Assembly (NCBI GenBank): GCA_944392285.1 | Contig: CALXWF010000002.1 | Span: 1 to 7,424, forward strand | DNA from: an uncultured Alphaproteobacteria bacterium | GTDB lineage: Bacteria; Pseudomonadota; Alphaproteobacteria; RF32; CAG-239 | Length of the DNA: 7,424 nt | Reading direction: 5' to 3' | In this document: piece after piece, positions 1 to 4,542 of the stretch | Layout of the letters: the number at the start of each line of letters is the position of its first letter | Position numbering within the stretch: position 1 is the stretch's first letter | The notes under the pieces: generated by a model | The model's database searches: none | What the model was told of the DNA's origin: nothing | Seen by the model: the letters and a program-made list of their open reading frames with translations, nothing else | Made by a program: the position numbers and the translations under genes

Positions 1-88
1 ATTTTTAGTCACGTACCACTTTGTACGCTCAAAAAATTTTTTCTCAATTCTTATTACTCCTCTCATTCTCCAAGTTTTACGGAAGAGA

Positions 89-120
89 AAGCTCAGTTAT
101 AACTGAGCTTTTCTTATTAT
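89..120 (+). terminator. Intrinsic terminator of an upstream rightward gene
   Basis: A perfect 22-base palindrome at 89-110 folds as AGCTCAGT - TATA - ACTGAGCT and is followed by a T-rich tail (TTTTCTTATTATTT). On the plus strand this is a classic Rho-independent terminator. The minus-strand tail is poorer in U, so the plus orientation is preferred. The gene it serves would lie left of the window. Confidence 0.75.
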
Positions 121-256
121 TTACGCAGGCTATCCGCAGTTTTTGTTTCCAATCACAAATCCCTTTTATTCTTACTTCTATTACCCTCGTATAACGGCTT
201 CTAATCTTGTGTTTTCGGAAGGGGAGATATTTTTGTCTGTTTGTTTTGATGGTATT

Positions 257-285
257 AAAAAAATCCGCCTAAAAGGCGGGTTTTT
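257..285 (-). terminator. Bidirectional intrinsic terminator after the RHH gene
   Basis: CCGCC (265-269), loop TAAAA, GGCGG (275-279) is flanked by seven A on the left (257-263) and five T on the right (281-285). The stem can extend through A-U pairs on both sides. Read on the minus strand it gives a GC-rich hairpin with a seven-U tail about 20 nt after the stop codon of the leftward gene at 305-589, so it very probably ends that transcript. It can also stop rightward transcription. Confidence 0.85.
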
Positions 286-304
286 ATTGGGGAGTTTGGG
301 AATT

Positions 305-589
305 TTAACTGGCAACTTCTTTGATGATGTCTAAAAAGTGATTACGCGGCGGTCGGGTGGTCATTTCTTGGGTTGCTGCTTCTTGGTAGTAAAGCGTTGT
401 AAATAATCTGGTGGCCGAGGTAAGGCCGAAACTTGGGTTTTTATTATTCTCTATTGTTTCCAGAAGTTTGTTTTTTGAAATATTTTCACGATTGCATATT
501 TTTTCTAAGGCTGCCCATTCTTTGCAGCAAAGACGCATGCTGGTCCTTCTTTTGTTGACCATAATTACTTTGTTTATTAATTTTGTCAT
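305..589 (-). CDS. Small ribbon-helix-helix domain protein (RHH_4-like)
   Basis: A 94-residue protein. Residues 14-20 (RRTSMRL) look like the DNA-contacting beta strand. Residues 22-36 and 38-49 form two helices separated by the turn N-I-S, and residues 56-72 (LTSATRLFTTLYYQEAA) match the 'SSAIRLFVLxYY' C-terminal part typical of the alphaproteobacterial ribbon-helix-helix family Pfam RHH_4. This assignment is from recognition, not a search. Such proteins are expected to be dimeric DNA-binding proteins, but the targets of this family are mostly unknown. The start at 589 has a weak GAAGAA ribosome site five bases upstream; an internal Met at codon 10 (562) would still leave the domain intact. 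The gene has its own promoter and a strong terminator, and it is divergent from nadM. There is no second gene beside it that would suggest a toxin-antitoxin pair. Confidence 0.75.
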   Translation of the reverse strand: MTKLINKVIMVNKRRTSMRLCCKEWAALEKICNRENISKNKLLETIENNKNPSFGLTSATRLFTTLYYQEAATQEMTTRPPRNHFLDIIKEVAS

Positions 590-628
590 TGCATTTCTTC
601 ATAAATTAATAATTGATAATTGTCTTGT

Positions 629-656
629 ATTATAATCAAAAGAAATTAAAACACAA
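629..656 (-). promoter_or_regulatory. Promoter of the RHH gene
   Basis: On the minus strand, TTGTGT (651-656) and a perfect TATAAT (629-634) are separated by 16 bases. Transcription would begin about 30 nt before the start codon at 589. The -10 is consensus and the -35 is moderate. The surrounding 600-690 stretch is very AT-rich. Confidence 0.6.
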
Positions 657-709
657 CTAAAAAATTTGGCTATTTTATAAAATAAACTCTCAAGGGTGAA
701 TTCTTAGGC

Positions 710-740
710 TTGACAATTTTGTAAACTATTGCTCTACTAT
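710..740 (+). promoter_or_regulatory. Promoter of the nadM-nadE operon
   Basis: A consensus -35 element TTGACA lies at 710-715. The -10 is less certain: TCTACT at 733-738 gives a 17-base spacer and is preceded by TG one base upstream (extended -10), while TACTAT at 735-740 gives 19. Either puts the transcript start near 745, which is where the structured leader begins. Confidence 0.65.
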
Positions 741-744
741 CCTT

Positions 745-861
745 AGTTTCGGCTGCTTGCAGGGCTTATAAGCAGGAAACTTTCATAAACCGAGCCGGGT
801 TGATAATATAACATAAGGATATGTGTATATCTCTCAGGCTCCTGTTATAAGGAGTTTTTTT
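745..861 (+). promoter_or_regulatory. Structured leader of nadM, riboswitch-like
   Basis: The 5' part folds into AGTTTC (745-750) / GAAACT (776-781) and, after a GG bulge, CTGCTT (753-758) / AAGCAG (770-775), giving 12 Watson-Crick pairs with an 11-base loop. The loop bases GGCTT (763-767) can pair with GAGCC (792-796; four Watson-Crick pairs and one G-U) to make an H-type pseudoknot. The same GAGCC can instead pair perfectly with GGCTC (837-841). CTCCT (839-843) pairs with AGGAG (850-854), the nadM Shine-Dalgarno, and seven T follow (855-861), so this last hairpin could hide the ribosome site and/or terminate transcription. A further AT-rich hairpin GATAT-GTGT-ATATC sits at 818-831. It does not match the NAD, TPP, preQ1 or SAM-II aptamers as I remember them. 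The pairings are seen; the function is inferred. Confidence 0.6.
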
Positions 862-1404
862 ATGTCAGATTATAAATACAAACATGGTCTGTGCGTTATG
901 CGGGCGCAACCGTTTCATATCGGTCATGATAAAATCATTAAAAAAATGTTGCAGCAATGCGAAAAAGTCACAATTATTTTGGGCTCAATTCAGGAACATG
1001 GAACAGAGCGCAACCCTTTGACCTATAGCCTTCGCAAAAAAATGATTCAGAATGTTTATCGTAACAGTCCGGATTACCCAAGATTGAGGGTTATCGGCTT
1101 GTTTGATATTAATAATCCGGCCGAATGGGCAGATTATGTCCTCGATTTTTTGAGCGAAAATATACCTGATTTGCCACGACCGGATGTTTATTTCGCCGGT
1201 AGCAGCTATGATGCGCATTGGTTCAAACATGCTTTTGAAAATATTGAGATTGTCGACAGAACGGCGCCGGATTTTCCGTTTGTTACCGGCACCATGCTGC
1301 GTGATATGCTTAAATTCGGCGATAAACGTTGGCAAAATTTTATCCATCCGGAAAATTATGCTTTGATTGAAGAAAATTTTTATAAGAAAAAAGCCGTTAT
1401 CTAA
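862..1404 (+). CDS. nadM: Nicotinamide-nucleotide adenylyltransferase, NadM family
   Basis: This 180-residue cytosolic enzyme should transfer AMP from ATP to nicotinamide mononucleotide and/or nicotinate mononucleotide, giving NAD or its deamido form. It has the nucleotidyltransferase Rossmann signature RAQPFHIGH at residues 14-22, with the catalytic HxGH at 19-22. The family-typical GSIQEHGTERNPLTYSLRKKMI stretch follows at 41-62, and the C-terminal ATP-phosphate motif TGTMLRD at 142-148 is the counterpart of the usual SxTxxR. Length agrees with the single-domain NadM type; the Nudix domain of bifunctional relatives is absent. ATG 862 is chosen over in-frame GTG 823 because AAGGAG (849-854) sits seven bases before it and residue 1 then aligns with family starts. 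nadE follows 12 nt downstream, so the two are cotranscribed. The leader hairpin over its ribosome site suggests regulation. NadD or another adenylyltransferase subtype is less likely. Confidence 0.88.
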   Translation: MSDYKYKHGLCVMRAQPFHIGHDKIIKKMLQQCEKVTIILGSIQEHGTERNPLTYSLRKKMIQNVYRNSPDYPRLRVIGLFDINNPAEWADYVLDFLSENIPDLPRPDVYFAGSSYDAHWFKHAFENIEIVDRTAPDFPFVTGTMLRDMLKFGDKRWQNFIHPENYALIEENFYKKKAVI

Positions 1405-1416
1405 GGGAGAGATATC

Positions 1417-2199
1417 ATGCAGCATATTTGGAATAATCTTAAAGATGGCTTAAAAAATTATATGCGTGCCAATGGATTTTCTCAAGTTATTCTCGGCCTT
1501 TCCGGCGGCCTTGATTCTGCCGTGGTCGCCGTCTTGGCCGCAGAAGCTTTGGGCGGAGAAAATGTTAAGGCGATTATGATGAAAACCAAGCATACCTCAG
1601 ATCTTAGTCTGCAGATTGCACGAGAAATCGCCGACTTAAACGGGCTTGACTATCAAGAAATTGATATTGAACCTTTGATTGCAGCGCAAAGCACTTTTTT
1701 AACGGCGTTTTTTAAGGAAAATCCGCATAATATTGTTTTGGAAAACTTGCAGGCCAGGCAACGCGGGCTTTTGTTGATGGCTCTTTCCAATCAAACCAAT
1801 GCCTTGGTTTTGGCATGTGGAAATAAGTCTGAAATTTTGACCGGATATTGCACTTTGTATGGCGATACCTGCGGCGGTTTGGCGCCGATTGCCGGTCTTT
1901 ATAAATCAGAGATTTTTGCTCTGGCTCGTTGGCGTAATTCGCTTTCCAAGGTCTTGCCCGAAGCGGTTATCTCGCGTGTACCGACCGCCGAACTTTCGGC
2001 CAATCAAAAAGATGAAGACAGTTTGCCGCCTTATGAGGTGCTCGATAAAATTCTTAAGCAGCTTGTTGATGAGGGCCAGACACCGCAAAAAATCATCTCT
2101 TGCGGGGGGAATGCTCAGATTGTGGTCAAAGTTGAGGCTCTTTACCGCCGTTCAGGGTTTAAAAGGGAACAATTGCCCAAGGCTTTAAACCCTTTTTAG
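1417..2199 (+). CDS. nadE: NAD synthetase, stand-alone synthetase domain
   Basis: This 260-residue ATP pyrophosphatase-fold enzyme should adenylate and amidate nicotinate adenine dinucleotide to NAD. The P-loop is SGGLDS (29-34). GNKSE (135-139), TLYGD (146-150) and the long PTAELSANQKDEDSLPPYEVLD block (189-210) are NadE hallmarks, as is the basic C-terminal FKREQLP (248-254). Sequence flavour (ENLQARQRGLLLMALSN, 109-125) is closest to the synthetase half of glutamine-dependent NadE, but the N-terminal nitrilase/glutaminase domain of about 280 residues is missing. Use of free ammonia or a separate amidotransferase is therefore inferred. The region around 55-64 (KTKHTSDLS) departs from the proline-serine motif usual there. 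The start is supported by GGGAG at 1405-1409, seven bases upstream. Coupling to nadM leaves open that the real substrate is nicotinate mononucleotide, as in Francisella NadE*. Confidence 0.9.
   Translation: MQHIWNNLKDGLKNYMRANGFSQVILGLSGGLDSAVVAVLAAEALGGENVKAIMMKTKHTSDLSLQIAREIADLNGLDYQEIDIEPLIAAQSTFLTAFFKENPHNIVLENLQARQRGLLLMALSNQTNALVLACGNKSEILTGYCTLYGDTCGGLAPIAGLYKSEIFALARWRNSLSKVLPEAVISRVPTAELSANQKDEDSLPPYEVLDKILKQLVDEGQTPQKIISCGGNAQIVVKVEALYRRSGFKREQLPKALNPF
2154..2197 (+). terminator. Terminator overlapping the 3' end of nadE
   Basis: AGGGTTTAAA (2154-2163) and TTTAAACCCT (2184-2193) form a perfect 10-bp stem, with a smaller GGG/CCC pairing inside the 20-base loop. TTTT follows at 2194-2197, running into the TAG stop codon (2197-2199). 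The hairpin lies within the last 15 codons of nadE. It probably ends the nadM-nadE transcript and separates it from the S10 operon. Confidence 0.65.
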
Positions 2200-2262
2200 A
2201 CTCGAATTTAAAAATTTTGTCAACCAAACGCAAAGAGAGTCTGAGTCTTAATTTGCGCGGAT

Positions 2263-2290
2263 AAAAAAGTGCAAAATTTTGCATTTTTTT
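2263..2290. terminator. AT-rich symmetrical terminator between nadE and the S10 operon
   Basis: TGCAAAATTTTGCA (2270-2283) is a perfect palindrome flanked by A6 on the left and T7 on the right. These flanks extend the stem to 2263-2290 with one G-U pair. It could act on either strand, but its GC content is low and its efficiency doubtful. It lies directly before the proposed rpsJ promoter. Confidence 0.45.
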
Positions 2291-2316
2291 GCTTGCATAT
2301 TAATTTTGAATATGTT
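2289..2316 (+). promoter_or_regulatory. Probable promoter of the S10 operon
   Basis: TTGCTT (2289-2294), 16 bases, then TATGTT (2311-2316) is the best match in the gap. An alternative TTGAAT at 2306-2311 with a CAATGA at 2329-2334 is weaker. A promoter is expected here because terminators precede it and a large operon follows. Transcription from about 2323 would leave a leader of about 160 nt. Confidence 0.4.
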
Positions 2317-2322
2317 ACAAAG

Positions 2323-2482
2323 TGCCCACAATGACTGTGTGCAGACGTAATTTGCGCCGTCAGTGAAGATATAAAACATACCGCAAAAGGTTATATCCTA
2401 ACAGTTTGCAGAGTTTAACATTTAGATGGCAGGTTTGACATCAGGTCGGATTTTGCCGTCTAGCTATAAGGTAACTATTAAA
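2323..2482 (+). promoter_or_regulatory. Leader region of the S10 operon with hairpin
   Basis: No gene is seen here. A clear hairpin is GATATAA (2368-2374) / TTATATC (2391-2397), 7 bp, with an inner CC-GCAAAA-GG tip (2381-2390). The six loop bases GCAAAA (2383-2388) are fully complementary to TTTTGC at 2451-2456, just upstream of the rpsJ ribosome site, so a loop-to-tail contact is possible. In enteric bacteria L4 represses this operon through the leader; whether this leader does the same is unknown, and it does not obviously resemble the Escherichia coli one. Confidence 0.4.
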
Positions 2483-2794
2483 ATGATGGATACACAAAAT
2501 ATAAGAATTCGCCTCAAGGCTTTTGATCACCGTTTGCTCGATTTATCTACCAAAGAAATCGTGCACACTGCCAAAAGAACCGGGGCTAATGTCAGAGGTC
2601 CCATTCCTCTGCCGACTCAAATTGAGAAGTTTACGGTTAACATGTCTCCGCACGTAAATAAAAAGTCTCGTGAGCAGTTTGAGATCAGAACCCACAAAAG
2701 ACTTCTTGATATCGTAGATCCCACACCGCAAACCGTTGATGCTTTGATGAAGCTTGATTTGGCTGCCGGTGTTAATGTAGAGATTAAACTCTAA
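2483..2794 (+). CDS. rpsJ: Small subunit ribosomal protein S10
   Basis: First gene of the S10 operon, 103 residues (102 if the second ATG at 2486 is used). It is a 30S head protein that is also NusE, the NusB partner in antitermination. The sequence is essentially textbook: NIRIRLKAFDHR near the N-terminus, RGPIPLPT in the middle, and FEIRTHKRLLDIVDPTP with LDLAAGVNVEIKL at the end. Two tandem ATGs open the gene; AAGG at 2468-2471 is 11 bases before the first and 14 before the second, which slightly favours 2483. The frame stays open up to ATG 2426, adding 19 residues (MAGLTSGRILPSSYK...), but these have no counterpart in the family and no good ribosome site, so they are not included. A 66-nt gap follows before rplC. 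Confidence 0.95.
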   Translation: MMDTQNIRIRLKAFDHRLLDLSTKEIVHTAKRTGANVRGPIPLPTQIEKFTVNMSPHVNKKSREQFEIRTHKRLLDIVDPTPQTVDALMKLDLAAGVNVEIKL

Positions 2795-2814
2795 TTTTGA
2801 AGTAACAATGTTGG

Positions 2815-2850
2815 CCTTTTGAAATATGATTGGTCAACCAATTGAAAAGG
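2815..2850 (+). promoter_or_regulatory. Hairpin covering the rplC ribosome binding site
   Basis: CCTTTT (2815-2820) pairs with AAAAGG (2845-2850), which is part of the rplC Shine-Dalgarno (AAGGA 2847-2851). Inside lies ATTGG (2829-2833) / CCAAT (2838-2842). An alternative pairing of TTGG (2811-2814) with CCAA (2838-2841) would break both stems and free the ribosome site. The pairings are visible; regulation is inferred. Confidence 0.35.
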
Positions 2851-2860
2851 AAAAATAATA

Positions 2861-3586
2861 ATGCGTACGGGTCTAATCGCCAAAAAACTTGGAATGTCTC
2901 GCATTTTTGAAGCTGACGGAACTCATGTTCCCGTTACGGTTTTGAGCGTTGACAGTCTGAAAGTCGTTGACGTTAAAACCATGGACAGAGACGGATATAC
3001 TGCCGTACAACTCGGTACCGGTGCCATTAAGGCTAAAAATGTATCTAAGCCTCTGAAAGGGCATTTTGCCAAAGCTAACGTAGAACCGAAAATGAAATTG
3101 GGCGAATTCAGAGTTTCTGAAGATTGCTTGCTTTCAGTCGGTGATGAGCTGTCTGTTGAACATTTTGTTCCCGGTCAGTATGTTGATGTTTGCGCCACTT
3201 CTATCGGTAAAGGTTTTGCCGGTGTTATGAAACGCCACAACTTTGCCGGTTTGGAAGCCACACACGGTGTTTCGGTTTCTCACCGCTCACATGGTTCTAC
3301 CGGACAAAGACAAGATCCCGGTAAAGTATTTAAGGGCAAAAAGATGGCCGGTCACTTGGGTAATGAAAGAGTTACCGTTCAGAATTTGAAGGTTGTTGCC
3401 GTTGATAATAGCCGCGGCCTGATTATGGTTAAAGGTGGTGTTCCGGGTGCCGAAAACGCTTGGGTTCGCATTACCGATGCCGTTAAAAAGACAGCAAAAG
3501 TTGAGCTGCCTTTGCCTGCCGGTCTGAAAAAAGTTGATGAACCTGTTGCAGTTAAAGCTGAAGAGACTTCAGCTGATAATGCATAA
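2861..3586 (+). CDS. rplC: Large subunit ribosomal protein L3
   Basis: A 241-residue protein that nucleates early 50S assembly and reaches the peptidyl-transferase centre with its central extension. It opens with the family signature RTGLIAKKLGMSRIF (residues 2-16). The extension SHRSHGSTGQRQDPGKVFKGKKMAGHLG lies at about 140-168. Gln151 in GQRQ corresponds to the glutamine that PrmB methylates in Escherichia coli (Gln150). The protein is about 30 residues longer than the E. coli one, mainly through an Ala/Glu/Lys-rich tail (VDEPVAVKAEETSADNA), a feature shared by some alphaproteobacterial L3 proteins and probably unstructured. The start has AAGGA nine bases upstream, inside a possible hairpin. 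rplD follows after 19 nt. Confidence 0.97.
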   Translation: MRTGLIAKKLGMSRIFEADGTHVPVTVLSVDSLKVVDVKTMDRDGYTAVQLGTGAIKAKNVSKPLKGHFAKANVEPKMKLGEFRVSEDCLLSVGDELSVEHFVPGQYVDVCATSIGKGFAGVMKRHNFAGLEATHGVSVSHRSHGSTGQRQDPGKVFKGKKMAGHLGNERVTVQNLKVVAVDNSRGLIMVKGGVPGAENAWVRITDAVKKTAKVELPLPAGLKKVDEPVAVKAEETSADNA

Positions 3587-3605
3587 GTTATAAGGATTAA
3601 AGATT

Positions 3606-4229
3606 ATGAAACAGGACATCTTAAATTTAGATAACCAAAATGTCGGTTCCATTGAGCTTCCGGAATCTATTTTCGGTTTGGAAGTTCGCGCCGATATCTT
3701 GCACCGCGTAGTCGTATGGCAATTGGCCAGACTGCAGTCGGGTAACCACAAAACCAAAGGCCGTTCCGAAGTTGCTTTGACGCCGGCCAAACCTTTCAAA
3801 CAGAAAGGCGGCGGTCGTGCACGTCAGGGTTCTCGTAAGGGTACTCAGTTTAGAAAAGGTGGTATCGTGTTTGGTCCGGTCGTTCGCGATCATTCACATG
3901 AATTGACCAAGAAGTTTAGAAAACTTGGTTTGAAAACTGCTCTTTCGGCAAAAGCCAAAGAGGGTAACCTTGTCGTTATTGACGAAGCAAAATTGTCAAG
4001 CCCCAAAACCAAAGATTTGAAGTCCAAACTTCAAGCTTGCGGCCTGAATAATTGCTTGTTCATTGACGGTAAGGAAGTTGACATGAACTTTGCCTTGGCG
4101 TCCAGAAATATTGCAGATGTTGATATTCTGCCCACTATTGGCGCCAATGTATATGACATCTTAAGAAAAGACAAATTAGTGTTGACTAAAGATGCTGTTA
4201 CTTGCTTGGAGGACAGATTAAATGGCTAA
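3606..4229 (+). CDS. rplD: Large subunit ribosomal protein L4
   Basis: A 207-residue 50S protein. The globular domain binds domain I of 23S rRNA and a long loop lines the nascent-peptide exit tunnel. The N-terminal part carries LHRVVVWQLARLQSGNHKTKGRSEV (32-56). The tunnel loop runs through KPFKQKGGGRARQGSRKGTQFRKGG (62-86). Lys67 corresponds to E. coli Lys63, a macrolide-resistance position; the residue usually Thr two places on (KGTG) is Gly69 here. In enteric bacteria L4 is also the repressor of the S10 operon. AAGGA at 3592-3596, nine bases before ATG, supports the start. The last eight bases (ATGGCTAA) overlap the start of rplW, indicating translational coupling. Confidence 0.97.
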   Translation: MKQDILNLDNQNVGSIELPESIFGLEVRADILHRVVVWQLARLQSGNHKTKGRSEVALTPAKPFKQKGGGRARQGSRKGTQFRKGGIVFGPVVRDHSHELTKKFRKLGLKTALSAKAKEGNLVVIDEAKLSSPKTKDLKSKLQACGLNNCLFIDGKEVDMNFALASRNIADVDILPTIGANVYDILRKDKLVLTKDAVTCLEDRLNG

Positions 4230-4539
4230 ATCTAAAAATACAAACAATGTAACTGCGAAGATGTATGATACCTTGCTTCGTCCGGTTATTACCGAGAAAT
4301 CTATGGTTTCTTCTGAGGCCGGAAAAGTTACTTTCTTAGTACCTTTATCTGCTTCTAAAGACGAAGTTAAAGCTGCCGTTGAAGCTATCTTCAACGTTAA
4401 AGTAAATAAAGTTAATACTATTCGTCAGTTTGGCAAGGAAAAACGCTTTAAGGGTATGATCGGACAACGTTCTGATTATAAAAAAGCGGTTGTTACACTT
4501 GCCGATGGTCAAAATATTGATGTTACAACAGGAATATAA
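4222..4539 (+). CDS. rplW: Large subunit ribosomal protein L23
   Basis: A 105-residue protein at the exit of the peptide tunnel, where trigger factor and signal recognition particle dock. The core starts at YDTLLRPVITEKS (15-27), continues through the F-VKVNKVNTI block (57-66), and ends with the KKAVVTL strand. About 13 Asn/Lys/Ser-rich residues (MAKSKNTNNVTAK) precede the usual start. A second ATG at 4261 would remove them, but GGAGG at 4208-4212 is placed nine bases before ATG 4222 and the 8-nt overlap with rplD is a normal coupling arrangement, so the long form is preferred. Confidence 0.95.
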   Translation: MAKSKNTNNVTAKMYDTLLRPVITEKSMVSSEAGKVTFLVPLSASKDEVKAAVEAIFNVKVNKVNTIRQFGKEKRFKGMIGQRSDYKKAVVTLADGQNIDVTTGI

Positions 4540-4542
4540 GAC

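Larger units (their letters stand above)
1..304. other. Non-coding region with terminators only
   Basis: No credible gene is seen here. Open frames are short, lack a ribosome binding site and run through the terminators listed separately. Besides those two terminators there is a small hairpin at 12-27 (CGTAC, six-base loop, GTACG) and an A6T6 tract at 31-43. They may be the 3' end of a transcript whose gene lies to the left of the window, but nothing identifies it. I see no tRNA-like cloverleaf. Confidence 0.6.

Noticed and set aside
143..334. Rightward 63-codon open frame starting with TTG
   Set aside because: No ribosome site, runs straight through the bidirectional terminator at 257-285 and overlaps the RHH gene; composition is not protein-like.
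411..635. Rightward 74-codon frame rich in Leu/Phe, looking like a membrane peptide
   Set aside because: It is antisense to the RHH gene, whose protein has a recognisable domain; hydrophobicity is a by-product of the complementary strand.
750..797. Alternative stem CGGCT (750-754) / AGCCG (793-797) in the nadM leader
   Set aside because: It competes with the longer 12-bp hairpin at 745-781 and is less stable; kept only as a possible minor state.
823..861. Upstream GTG start for nadM adding 13 residues
   Set aside because: The added residues correspond to the hairpin and ribosome-site region; AAGGAG is optimally placed for ATG 862 and the family starts there.
985..1425. Leftward 146-codon frame antisense to nadM
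   Set aside because: nadM motifs are clear in the plus frame, and the leftward frame has no recognisable motif or ribosome site.
2237..2248. Tandem GAGTCT repeat with an upstream AGACTC (2198-2203)
   Set aside because: Two six-base copies and one inverted match are too little to call an operator or attachment site.
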